Of a stretch of 64,000 nt of DNA, positions 11,970 through 22,975 are shown one piece after another. Below the pieces are notes generated by a model. That model was given only the letters and a program-made list of their open reading frames with translations. It ran no database searches and was not told where the DNA came from. Position numbers and translations under genes: made by a program. This stretch comes from Helianthus annuus (lineage: Eukaryota; Streptophyta; Magnoliopsida; Asterales; Asteraceae). Position 1 is the first letter of the stretch, and each line of letters begins with the position of its first letter. The stretch lies in the NCBI RefSeq assembly GCF_002127325.2, contig NC_035449.2:144498946-144562945 (forward strand). Reading direction: 5' to 3'.

Positions 11970-13066
11970 TCAAACAGCGTCTCCTTGCCCTAGCATGAAA
12001 GCTCGACCCCTTGCCTCGTTGCCATTGTTGTTGTTGTTGTTCCCATTGCCCTGGTTATTGTTGTTGTTCTGATTCTGGTTCAACTGTGGGCAATCGCGCT
12101 TGTAATGACCTTCTGCCCCACACTGGAAACATCCCCGATTTCCGCGCTGTGGCTGTTGCTGCTGTGGGTTCTGAGGAGCTGGTGGTGGAAGTTGCTGATT
12201 CTGGTTTGCAGGTCGTGAGCTCCTGCAATCTTTGGCTTCGTGCCCTATCTTGAAACATCTCTGGCATCGTTCCTTGCGACACCTTCCACTATGGTGCTTG
12301 TTACACTTGTTACATAGTGGGTGTACTCCCCTGTATCCACCCTGCTCCTGACTGCCAGATGATTGCTGACTCGGGTTCTGGTAGTCGTTCGTTCTGCGCT
12401 GCTGTGCTTGAGACTGATCGGAATCCCCATCCCATTTCCGTTTATTGTCGCTGGGTGTAGCAGTAGTAGCAGCTGAAGTGACTGTAGCAGTAGCATTGAC
12501 ACGCTTAGGCAGTTTATTCTGATCCACTGCCTGGTCGGTGATGCGATGAGCGAGGCGTTGGATTTCCTGGATGTTTTCGAGGTTTGCCGAAGTCACGTGG
12601 CTCTGAATCTCTGGCGCCAAACCCTTGAGATACAACTCAATGCGCTTGTATGGAGGGTCCACCATAGTAGGACACAGAACTGCCAGCTCGTTTGACCGTT
12701 TCGTATACGCTTCGATCTCTGACCCAATCATTTTCAGATTATACAGCTCGTCTTCCAGCTTGTGAATGTCTTCACGCGTGCAATACTCACGCTTGATGAG
12801 TTCCTTAAAATCGTTCCATGGGGTGGCGTTAGCAGCTGCCAACCCTAAGATTTGAACTTGGGCGTTCCACCAAGTCAATGCTATTCCCTCCAAGGTGCCG
12901 GTGGCAAACTTGACCTTGCGAGCCTCAGGGCACTCGCACATTTCGAATACGGATTCTAGCTTCTCAAACCAGTGGAGGAGTCCCACTGCCCCCTCTGTGC
13001 CGCTGAAGGTGTTTGGACGACAGTCCATGAAATTCTTAAAGGTGCAAACTTGCTGCGCTGGTTGAC
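11970..13066 (-). CDS. gag: Gag of E, second exon (capsid and zinc knuckles)
   Basis: This frame is open for 365 codons from the proposed splice acceptor. It encodes the retrotransposon capsid domain (TFKNFMDCRPNTFSG to about the IQRLAHRI region), a basic linker, and cysteine-histidine knuckles: CNKCNKHHSGRC, CQRCFKIGHEAKDC and CFQCGAEGHYKRDC. An Asn/Gln-rich tail follows and the stop comes directly after FMLGQGDAV, where D continues into protease. Gag packages the RNA and forms the particle. An in-frame ATG at 13086-13088 lies within the intron and is not the likely start. Confidence 0.82.
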
Positions 13067-13165
13067 CTATTGTGTATGAATAGGGCAAAGTTTAAATACA
13101 AGGGCTAGCTTAGGAATGTAGGATCTAAAGATCCTAGTGTAAGTTATGTCTATAGGGTATACTAC
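13067..13165 (-). other. Predicted 99-bp intron in gag of E
   Basis: On the minus strand it runs from GTAGTATACC to ACACAATAG. It splits a glycine codon after the first base, at the same residue as in D. Reading through meets a TAG within about 12 codons, so the two gag parts can only be joined by removing it. Confidence 0.6.
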
Positions 13166-13253
13166 CTGCTTGAGCAGCTGCAAGTGCCGCAGCAACTTGA
13201 GCTTGAACGAGAGCCTCTAGCTGGGCTTGAGTCATGTTGATTCGTCCAGACAT
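13166..13253 (-). CDS. gag: Gag of E, first exon
   Basis: This encodes 29 residues starting MSGRINMTQAQLEALV plus one base. It is clearly related to the first exon of D (MSGRG..NINMTQAELTDL) and differs mainly by substitutions and a short length difference, which supports translation. The ATG lies about 300 bp inside the primer-binding site. Confidence 0.65.
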
Positions 13254-13566
13254 GATCTTCATGGTAAAAGTAACGTAAATAAGAGTGGTTCGCGAGTAGG
13301 GCGATGACAGAAAAGTGTAAGCACGTAGGTGTTCTCATGTAATCAAAGCATGTGTATCTAAGCGTAATGCGAGCAAAGTTCTAAGCAGTTCTAGCAAACA
13401 GGCAATAAACATAAACCTTATTACCTAGGATGTCGAGTCTTGCACGTGGAGCGAAGCGTCGTTGTGGATCGTTGAGAGCACTGTTCTGGTTATAGTCTGG
13501 TTTTAATAAAAACGTTTTCCCATATTAAAACCTAGTTCTCTATAACCAATGGCTCTGATACCAATC
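13254..13566 (-). mobile_element. 5' leader of E with primer-binding site
   Basis: Non-coding leader. TGGTATCAGAGCCA on the minus strand (13550-13563) is complementary to initiator tRNA-Met and sits three bases from the LTR. Confidence 0.85.
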
Positions 13567-15816
13567 TGTCACACCCCCAAAATCCACCTGCGGAGTATCA
13601 CCGCTTGGGAGCGTGACATGACCAGGATCTTAACCACCAATCATATTGAACGTGTAATATAGTTAAGTATAGCGGAAGCATTTAAGTAAAGCTCAAACAT
13701 AAGTGTAAACGTATGAAATATCATAAGTGTTGAAATAGTATTCACGACCCTTTGCCCACAACGACCTGCTCCTCCCTGTGCAAGCTCCATAAAGTACCTA
13801 AGGTCCTGCAAGGCATGCAGCAGAGTGTCAACAACTAGTTGAGCGAGTTCACAGAAAGTAAGTTCAGTAATAGAATAGTATAGCAAGCATTGCGTTCGTT
13901 TATCTAATCATGCATCGTATTAGTTCGTTCATTGTTCATGTATAGTATTGGTTCGTATCGCGGGCCATTTCGGCATGTATGCGAAGATTGGGGAAAGTTC
14001 TCAAGTATTCTAGACTATGTATATTTGTATCGCGGCCACCCTGGCATGTGTGCGAAGTTTTAGTATATAGTCCGCGGCCTTTCCAAGGCATGTGTGCGAA
14101 GATCAGTCATAATATCGCGGCCAACCCCTGGCGTGTATGCGAAGATCAGTTCAATTGGTATACTAGTCTAGCCGTATCTTATCATTCACCACCCTCACCC
14201 TGAGGACTCGTATCATTATATTCCGTTAACTAAGTATGCACGTATAATTTATTCAATCCCATTCCCACCCTGGGAACCCCATGCCTTGGCTGTGTGAACT
14301 CACCTTGGGTTGCTCGGCAGATACACAAAGAGAGAAAGAGAGTTCTTGAACTAACAGTGGTCAACCACGTCCTAACAGGGTTATTACATAAGTCAGGTTC
14401 GCATATAGCACGTATGTTGTATCACATAGGTTAACACGTTGCAAGCATGCAAGGATGGTAAACACGTACACGTATCAGCAATCCGATAAGCAATCTAAGT
14501 ATTCGGCCCAAACATAATCCGGCCCAAATAATATTCACCCAACCTATCAGCCCAATCAGATAAGTAGTCCAAATAGCATAGGTGTAAACAAGTCCAGTTA
14601 TCCGGCCCAATTAGTTGGGCTCGTGCCAGTGTGCAAGTCCAATTATGTGTACGTGCATGGTCTCGACTCGCAACAGAGATTACGAGTCGCAACAAGGGAG
14701 ATCTCGACAGATGCATATCCTTCGAGACTAGGTGGTCTCGAGTCAGGTCTCGAGTCGCAACGGGGTTACGAGTCGTAACGGCTGGATACGAGTCGCAATA
14801 GATGGTCTCGGTTCATCCTGGTTTGGTTACGAGTCGCAATCTGACTCGCAACCATGATTGCGGCTTGTGCTGTTTGTGGTCTCGAGTGGGGATACCGACT
14901 CGCAATCTGAGTCGCAACCAGACGTGTAACAGTTTTCCCTAACTTTATGCAATTCAGTTATACGTATCAATTATCATCAATAGTTTCCAAAATCAAATCA
15001 ATTAACAGTTTCTGTCTTATTCAATATCCGATCAAACATGCATAATCCACAAGTTCTTATCAAGAACCCTAACCGAAGCATACATGAATACATCCTAACA
15101 TATGAGCAAAAACCATAACAATTCATATAATCATATAGTTGAGATCATCAATTAATCCGATTAAATCAACACACACACATGGCCGGTTAACACTGATATT
15201 AGACCGATTCAATTCCTACAACCTTTACATCATATCTATCAGTTCGAAAACCAAGCATAGCAAGAAACAATATTACACCGGTATTAACTTAATAACATGC
15301 AGTTCAATTCGGTTAAGCTTAGGCACGAAATCATGATCATCATTTAATCAAATAAGCATAAACAAAACACTAACCGGTCCAGATCAAACAAGGGAAAGGA
15401 GTGACCCGATTGATGAACAATATCTTCGATCGGAGGAGTGGTGTTCGGCTGCTTTTGGTCCCGGTTCCGGTTGCGAGAGAAGGAGAGGAATTGTGTGTGT
15501 GTTCTAGGTTGCCAAGATTGTAAAACTAAACCCTAATGAGGTGTGTATGCATATATACGTATATGCGTAATAGGGAAGTGGGCCGCAACCCCCACTTGGG
15601 CTGCCATCTAATCGGATACGAGTGACACGGCCCAAAGGCTTGTGCGCTCAAGGAATGGTTGTGCGGTTTGGCCCGATTAGTATACGAACACATAAAACAC
15701 TAAGCACATAATAACATTCAATAAATCACATAACATATCATGTATTCGTTCAAGTAGCATAGTTCACGTAAGCATATAACGTTACACAAGATAAGTCTAA
15801 AGTACGGGTTGTCACA
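13567..15816 (-). repeat. Right (5') LTR of E
   Basis: 2,250 bp, the same length as the left LTR, with every repeated landmark at a constant offset. Its right edge TTGTCACA is followed by the TSD TTCGT at 15817-15821. Confidence 0.93.
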
Positions 15817-15821
15817 TTCGT

Positions 15822-16053
15822 TATAAGACAATCTCCTCCGTTTAGCTGTCGTCGAGTCGACACCATCTTCAACGGCGACTGAACTTGTACCAGATCTAAA
15901 GTTTTTTCAGATCTGTTGATGAATATCAGATTTCATGAACCGAGATCTCCATTTACGAACACACATCCCCCGACACTGTGTAAAACTTCTTCTCGTTCTT
16001 CGAGTGATATCAAAACCGAGCCTTTGAAAGACTTCAATGGCTCTGATACCACT
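15822..16053 (-). mobile_element. Internal region of A, 5' part with primer-binding site
   Basis: This continues A beyond E. The primer-binding site TGGTATCAGAGCCA (minus strand, 16038-16051) is two bases from the LTR. No coding sequence is recognised. Confidence 0.8.
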
Positions 16054-16436
16054 TGTTAGTCCCGAAAAACCCGTGATATCACTCAACGGTTCGATCGGAT
16101 GCGGAAAGTAAGATCAAACCGACAAGAACAAAAAGAAATATTTTATTAAAGAACTCAGTGCCGCTGCTTAGATCGCACACAGTCTCGAAGACTGTCTGGT
16201 ACGATCTCCGAGAACCTTGCACACAATCCCTAGGATTGTCGGGTACAAGGCTCTCTATTTGGGGCTACATGATTATAAGAATAGGAAAGCTCTACTACAA
16301 TAACCTAATCAAGACTATTTATAGGAGCCTCCACCCTATTGGCCCACATGGCCTAGCCCAAGCCCAAAAAATAATTTAAAACCAATTAATCATAAAAGAT
16401 CGTAATAAAGATAAGCTTAAAACTCTGGACCTAACA
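16054..16436 (-). repeat. Right (5') LTR of A
   Basis: 383 bp with a minus-strand TATA box at 16316-16323. It differs from the left LTR at three positions that I noticed. Confidence 0.9.
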
Positions 16437-16441
16437 CAAGG

Positions 16442-16854
16442 TCTAAAAGGATTAAGATACATGTTTTAATTACACCAACTTACGATATATTAAGTGTGTC
16501 ATATGAAACAAGTATGAATGATTTACAATTAGGTATTAATCAAGCAAAAAGCATATAACTTAATTTTATAATCGAATAACCAAGTGTTTGAACGTACGAA
16601 AGATTTAAGAATTGCGAATACACAATCATTGTTTATGAATTAAACTTACGTTTATGCGAATTACGAACCATGTATCGAACGAGTGCACGTATCAATGTAT
16701 AAACGATGTATAAAAGATTCATTTCATTACGATCAAAGTCTCGGATTTTACAACGATACAACGAAATACGATTACAAGGAATACAAGATTTCCAAAAATA
16801 GAAATACTAGAAGACTTTCTAATTATGGAAAGTACGAAGAAACAGGGCGTTACA
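16442..16854 (-). mobile_element. B LTR1, right part
   Basis: This continues LTR1 after the TSD of A and ends GGCGTTACA. The matching, uninterrupted sequence in LTR2 is at 42858-43272. Confidence 0.85.
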
Positions 16855-17671
16855 GTCTCCCCTCCTTTAGGAAATTTCATCCCGAAATTTATTCAAGAGG
16901 AAGGCTTGAAAGAGTTTTAATAAAAAGGTGATTATTTAACATTGAGACTTGAAATTTTTGAAACGTTAAAAGTATGAAATTTTGAAGAACGGCAAAATCG
17001 ATTTGTAAGAGAATTTGTTTGGCTAAAATGGTTTTGAGGCATAAGCATGAGTGAAACGTGTTTAGGTAAATTGATTTTAAGCAAGTTTTGAATACTAAAT
17101 TGGAGACATATTAAAAATGTGTCGTATTAGGAAGGAAAATTTTGTATATAAAACGGTTTGTATTCGATGAAAAGTGTGGTAGTTCGCGTGGGAGTTTAAG
17201 AATAGCCAGGTAGTTTTTAAAAGTAAGGGATAGGGTAGGCTTCGAACGTTTCAACAGGTTAGATTGTTAACGGGGTTCGAATAAGGACGAAGATAGTGTA
17301 GAATAATGGGAGATATGAAAGTGGACGATTGATATAAAAGACAAATACGGGTATGAGAACGGCATAAGTATTGGATACACGAAGGTGATGTGTTAAGAAT
17401 GAAGTCTCAATGAAGTCTCGTCATGGATAATCGGATATAATGCGTTTGTGAGTTGTTTAAAGTTTGAATTAGGTCTAAAAGGTCTGCAAAACACTGAATT
17501 TCTCATGGCACATCTTACGAAAGTTTGGTTACATGATGAAAACACTTATATATAGGAAGTACCGGCGGCGTATCCACCATGTTTTGACCATCTTACGTCC
17601 GTCTCGTTATTCGATGTCATGTTACGTTCTATGTCTTACCATGCCCAGTAATACACTTTATGGTTTTCATA
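16855..17671 (-). mobile_element. B internal unit 1, polypurine-tract side
   Basis: On the minus strand it ends with AAATTTCGGGATGAAATTT (16872-16890), a purine run (GGAGGGGAGAC) and the LTR. The rest is AT-rich and non-coding. A block GGAAGTACCGGCGGCGTATC (about 17554-17573) is shared with solo LTR J. It is interrupted by C, whose left TSD TCATA is at 17667-17671. Confidence 0.75.
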
Positions 17672-18649
17672 TGTCACAGCCCCCGATCCCTATCTCCCGG
17701 GAACGGGCGGCCGTGAACCAGTTTCGGTGGTATCACATTTATTTATTCAATTTGGCAGCGGAAATTTTCATCAGGATCGTAGTTAGGAAATATTTTAATC
17801 AGAGTAAACCACCATGTTTATAACATTAAACATATGGGTAAAAACCCAAGTTTTCAATACACACGTTTCATAGGAATACATCCTATTTATTTGAATAAAA
17901 ACATCCATTTTATTCTTAGGTAACTTTATTGCCACTTTTCCAAGCCTTCAGTGCTGTCCAGCTGGCTTCTATTTGGCTTTCACATTTTGTTACCTGAAAC
18001 GCGTTTTAAAAACATTTTGTCAGTGGGAAATACTGGTGAGTGAATCCCAGTTTAATCAAGTTTGAGTAAAAACCAATTTGCAGTATTGAGGGCACATCCG
18101 CAATTACATTTGTATCCAAGACATCACAATTAACATCAGTGGTACGGTCATACTCAACATATGGGATGTTACCACACCAGTAACCAATTTTGTATACAAA
18201 ACCCCAACATACCCACTATAATTGTATTCTTCACAAATACTCAATAACTGACATTTACATGGAAAAGTATTCAAGGTTTTGTAAAAACAGTTTACAAAAA
18301 GGAGATTAACTCACATTGCTGTTTTAGGTTTTTCGTAAGGGTTTCCTGGAGATAATCTATAAATTACACAAATGCACGTGTGTTAGTATAATAACCCATT
18401 TTAACATTAGTAATACTCTCCCCGAGACGGCATTCCAACGACTACGTCGGGCAGAACCACGACAGCCGTTACGGAACCCTAGATCAATCGGGCAGCGTAT
18501 CTAATACGTCTCCAGGGGTTATAATACTTACATCGTAGCAGAACCTCGCTATTTTAGGGGGTATTGGACTCGGGTATAATGCCCACTAACTAAAATTGAG
18601 AGAGAAAGAACGAAAATTGAACGATCAGACTGAAGGCCCGATGCCTCCT

Positions 18650-18656
18650 CTTTATA
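18650..18656 (-). promoter_or_regulatory. TATA box of the C LTR
   Basis: CACTATAAAGAGG on the minus strand. The active copy for C itself would be at 35381-35387 in the right LTR. Confidence 0.55.
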
Positions 18657-18674
18657 GTGCTGAAATTGGACTTT

Positions 18675-18945
18675 CACGCGGCCCGCGTGAAGTTTGGGCC
18701 AAGTCTACGCGGCCCGCGTCAACAGGTGGTCAATGCGTAGCTTGGTCCGGTCAGCGTATAGCTTCGACACGAGTTGGACACGTGTCATCACCGGGTCATG
18801 CCACAAGTCCGACCACTCGCGGCCCGCATTGACTTAACCCACCATGTACGCGGCCCGCTTGGGCCTAAGGTTTTGGTGAATTCTGGTTACCTACTTGCGC
18901 GGCCCGCTTAAGCTTGAGGTGAGGCCCATGCGGCCCGCCTCAACT
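18675..18945 (-). repeat. Six-copy GCGGCCCGC array in the C LTR
   Basis: Six copies of GCGGCCCGC lie in 270 bp, each in a slightly different setting. The first, at 18674-18692, is a 19-bp palindrome around one central base (TTCACGCGG C CCGCGTGAA). The array ends about 20 bp from the TATA box, in U3. The copy in the right LTR is at 35406-35676. Confidence 0.82.
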
Positions 18946-19099
18946 TAACTTTTATTGTTTTTATTTATTTTATATAATATAATCTAGTTCAGGGGCTCGG
19001 TTTTCACATACGGGTACATATAAAGACATCTAGATATTTTTAATATATTAGGGCATCAGAATTATTATGAGGATGTCGGTTTTACCGAGGGTTGTTATA

Positions 19100-19136
19100 T
19101 CCTCCCCACCTTGTTTTAGAGCTCGTCCTCGAGATC
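19100..19136 (-). promoter_or_regulatory. Polypurine tract and palindrome module of C
   Basis: On the minus strand GATCTCGAGGACGAGCTC (19119-19136) is followed by GGTGGGGAGGATA and the LTR. The stop codon of pol touches the palindrome. Confidence 0.65.
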
Positions 19137-22100
19137 TACTGGAACAAGTGTGGATATTTCTTTTTCATTTCTGATTCAAGCTCCCATGTATACTCGGGTC
19201 CTCTTTTGGAGTCCCATCTTACTTTGACCAAAACTAGTCTTTTATGCTTGAGATTCTTAATTTTCCTATCTTCAATTTGCAGTGGCTTTTCTACAAACTT
19301 GAGTTGCTCATTAACCTCTATATCCTTAAGAGGTACTACGAGTGATTCATCAGCTAGACACTTTTTAAGATTGGATACATGAAACACATCATGTATTCCT
19401 GCCATTTCCTCTGGCAGTCGTAGCTGATAAGCTACAGGTCCTATTCTTCTAATAATTTCAAAAGGTCCAATATACCTGGGACTTAGCTTTCCTCTTTTGA
19501 TGAATCTTACCACTCCTTTCCAGGGAGAGACTTTCAATAACACTTTATCTCCCACTTTAAATTCTAATGGTTTGCGTCTGTTATCAGCATAACTCTTTTG
19601 ACGATCACGTGCTGTTTTCAGTCGTTCCTTGACTTGAATGATTTTATCAGTTGTTTCTTGTACTATCTCAGGTCCAGATAATTGTTTTTCCCCAATTTCT
19701 GCCCAACAGACTGGGGTTCTGCACTTTCGTCCATAAAGTGCTTCGAATGGTGCAGCATTGATACTTGTGTGATAACTGTTATTATAAGAAAATTCTATTA
19801 AAGGTAAGTGTTCGTCCCAATTACCTCCAAAATCAATTACACAAGCTCTAAGCATGTCCTCCATTGTCTGAATTGTCCTTTCGCTTTGTCCGTCCGTTTG
19901 AGGATGATAAGCTGTGCTTAGATTTAATCTGGTTCCCATTGCTCTTTGGAAACTTGACCAAAAATGAGAAGTAAAACGGCTATCTCTATCAGAAACAATT
20001 GATAAAGGAATGCCATGTAATGAAACAATTTTATTTACATATAATTTGGCTAATTGTTCCATACTAAAGGTTTCCTTCATTGGTAAGAAATGAGCTGTCT
20101 TGGTTAATCTATCTACAATCACCCAGATTGTATCATTACCTTTCCTTGTTTTAGGTAATTTGGTAACAAAATCCATTGTTATCCATTCCCATTTCCAAAC
20201 TGGTATTTCTAATTGTTGTAACAATCCTGAGGGTTTCTGATGTTCAGCTTTAACTTGTGAGCAAGTTAAACATTTAGAAACATAAGCTGCTACGTCCTTT
20301 TTCATTCCTATCCACCAGAAATTTTTCCTTAAATCCTGGTACATTTTATCACTTCCTGGGTGCATCGTATATTTAGACTTATGGGCTTCTTCTAATATAC
20401 GGTGACGTAAATTTCCTAATTTAGGTATCCACATTCTCTTTTTATGGAATCTCCAAATTCCATCCGTTCCTTGTTCTAATTCCTTAATCATTCCCTTTAA
20501 CTTTTCAGTATCTTCCTTGATTACTAATTCTTGTGCTTTTCTAATTTGATTGTTTAAATCTACTTGTAGATTTAATTTAAGAGAACGTACCCTTTTTGGT
20601 TTTTCGTGATATTTTCGACTTAAAGCATCAGCCACCACATTTGCTTTTCCTGCATGGTACTGGATATCACAATCATAATCACTAAGCAATTCCATCCAGC
20701 GTCTCTGTCTCATATTCAACTCTTTTTGCCCGAAAACATATCTTAAACTCTTATGATCTGTGAATATGGTAAACTTACTACCATAAAGATAATGTCTCCA
20801 AATCTTAAGGGCAAAAATTATAGCTCCTAATTCCAAATCATGGGTTGAATAATTTCCTTCATGACTCTTAAGCTGTCTGGATGCATAAGCTATAACCTTT
20901 TGACGTTGCATCAATACGCATCCATAACCTAATTTAGAAGCGTCACAAAAGACTACAAAGTCTTCAGTTCCTTTTGGTAATGCTAGTATGGGTGCATGGG
21001 TTAATCTTTGCTTAAGGATTCTAAAGGCTTCTTCTTGTTTTGGTCCCCATTCGAACTTAACAGATTTACAGGTTAGTTTAGTTAAAGGAATGGCTATCCT
21101 AGAAAAATCTCGAATAAATCTTCTATAATAACCGGCCAATCCTAAGAAACTTCTAACTTCAGTTGGTGACTCTGGGGTTCTCCATTTGGTAATTGCCTCG
21201 ATTTTTGTTGGATCTACATGAATTCCTTCATGATTTACTAAATGTCCGAGAAATTGTACCTGTTCTAACCAAAACTCACACTTCGAAAACTTAGCATAAA
21301 GCTTTTCTTTTCTCAATAAACTTAAAAGTAAGTGTAAGTGCTTAGCATGCTCTTCTTTACTTTTAGAGTAAATTAGAATATCATCTATGAAGACAATTAT
21401 GAATTTATCCAAATATGGCTTACATATTCGGTTCATCATGTCCATAAATGCTGCTGGGGCATTGGTTAAACCAAATGGCATGACAGTAAATTCATAATGA
21501 CCATACCTTGTTCTGAATGCGGTTTTAGGAATATCCTCTTCCTGTACCTTTAATTGATGATATCCTGATCTTAAATCGATTTTAGAGAAAAATCGAGCTC
21601 CTTGAAGTTGATCAAACAAATCATCGATCCTCGGTAATGGGTACCGATTCTTAATCGTGACTTTGTTCAATTCACGGTAGTCAATGCACATACGCATTGA
21701 TCCGTCCTTCTTTTTAACAAACAAAATCGGCGCTCCCCATGGCGATGAGCTTGGCTGTATGAATCCCTTTTCCAACAACTCGTCTAGTTGTTTTTTCAGT
21801 TCTTGCATTTCAGCGGGTGCTAAACGGTAAGGTGCTTTGGCAATCGGTGCTGTTCCGGGTAACAAATGAATTCTGAATTCAACTTCCCTGTCTGGCGGTA
21901 GTCCTGGCAATTCTTCTGGGAAGACATCTGAAAATTGGGATACCACTGGGATATCTTTTACTTCTTTTCCTTTAGTGTTAGTGATTATAGAAATCAAATA
22001 CACTATAGATCCTTTTCTTATACAACTTGCAGTTTTCATTACAGAGATGAATTTAGTGGATCTAAAAGGTTTATCTCCTTTAATTGAGATCTTTTCACCT

Positions 22101-22975
22101 CTTGGTGATTTTAATTGAATTGTCTTTTGATCACATAAAATACTGGCTTTATTGGCTATTAACCAATCCATTCCTAACACTACATCAAATCCTACCAGAT
22201 TCATTGGGTAAAGATTTGCCATAAATTTTTGATTAAAAATTTCTATTCTTGCTTCCTGCAAGATTTCAGAAATCTTAACAGTTTCTCCATTTGCGGTTTC
22301 CACTAGACATTCTTGTGGTAGTTTAGTTAATGATTGATTTAGGAGTTTGCAAAACGAAGTATTAATAAAACTTTGGTTTGCACCAGAGTCAAATAATACT
22401 TTAGCAAAAATATCATTAACTAAAAACGTACCAGCAATGACGTCTGGAATCATCCTGGCTTCCTCTGTAGTTAGCACGAATGCTCTGGCATTTTTAGGAT
22501 TTTTGTTGGTTGCAGCTGGAGCCAATTTCGGACAGTTTGTCCTAATGTGACCTTTTTCCCCACAATTGAAACACATTCCATTACTGGATTTCTTCTTGCA
22601 ATTCTCTTCCTTGTGTCCTGGGGCCTTGCAAAAATTACAATAAGTAGAGCATTTTCCAGAATGCTTCTTTCTGCAGGCTTTGCAGTAGGGTGCAGAGGTA
22701 GAACCTACATTCCTACGATTGGAATTCCCAGAACGGAATTCTTGAGTAAGCCTTTGGGTTAGGTTTCTCCTCTGGTCTTCTTCTCTAGTACGGATTAACT
22801 CATCTGTCAAGGTATTAGCTAGTTCTACAGCTTCCTCTATAGTTTGGGGTCTAGCTGCCTTGACTACATGTCTAATTTCTCCAATTAATCCCCAGATGTA
22901 ACGGGAGATTAACACTGGTTCAGGTGATGCAAGGGTAGGTACTATCCTAGCATATTCAAAGAATGTGGTAGTGTA
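19136..22975 (-). pseudogene. gag-pol: Gag-pol of C, main part (capsid end to chromodomain)
   Basis: The frame is open for 1,279 codons. In order it encodes the end of the capsid region; knuckles [14 protein letters not shown] and [14 protein letters not shown] (about 22560-22650); aspartic protease with DSGA (about 22390); reverse transcriptase with FIDD (21380-21391); RNase H (about 20900-20950); integrase with zinc motif ([20 protein letters not shown]) and core motifs MDFVTKLP and SDRDSRF; the GPF module (RYIGPFEII); and a C-terminal chromodomain-like segment ending [18 protein letters not shown]. The last can bind marked chromatin and guide integration. All main catalytic motifs are present. 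It is scored as broken only because D separates it from its start. Thirteen codons to the right (22976-23014) belong to the D LTR. Confidence 0.93.
22971..22975. repeat. Target-site duplication of D, left copy
   Basis: GTGTA, repeated at 32490-32494. The two halves of the C gag frame are in phase when one copy is removed. Confidence 0.9.

Larger units (their letters stand above)
7629..15816 (-). mobile_element. Element E: gypsy chromovirus with damaged pol
   Basis: The two 2,250-bp LTRs (7629-9878, 13567-15816) start TGTCACAC and end TTGTCACA. They are offset by exactly 5,938 bp throughout, with no difference that I noticed. TSDs TTCGT lie at 7624-7628 and 15817-15821. The primer-binding site (reverse complement 13550-13563) is beside the right LTR, the polypurine tract (9879-9890) beside the left, so E is on the minus strand. 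The internal region is only 3.7 kb: gag is open, while protease is missing and RT, RNase H and integrase are fragments. Proteins of a relative such as D probably mobilised it. Confidence 0.92.
5898..16436 (-). mobile_element. Element A: non-coding LTR element (TRIM/LARD-like), carrying nested E
   Basis: The 383-bp LTRs (5898-6280 and 16054-16436) start TGTTAG and end CTAACA. TSDs CAAGG lie at 5893-5897 and 16437-16441. The primer-binding site (reverse complement TGGCTCTGATACCA, 16038-16051) abuts the right LTR and the polypurine tract (AGGGGGAGAT, reverse complement at 6281-6290) abuts the left, so A lies on the minus strand. Without nested E, A is about 2.35 kb, with some 1.58 kb of internal DNA that encodes no retrotransposon protein. 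I noticed three base differences between the LTRs, so A is older than E inside it. The copia-like termini and polypurine tract suggest mobilisation by a copia relative. Confidence 0.88.
17672..19099 (-). repeat. Left (3') LTR of C
   Basis: 1,428 bp, begins TGTCACAG and ends GTTGTTATA, a non-canonical end lacking CA. It has a minus-strand TATA box (TATAAAG, 18650-18656) and a GCGGCCCGC array just upstream of it in the element's sense. Confidence 0.92.
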
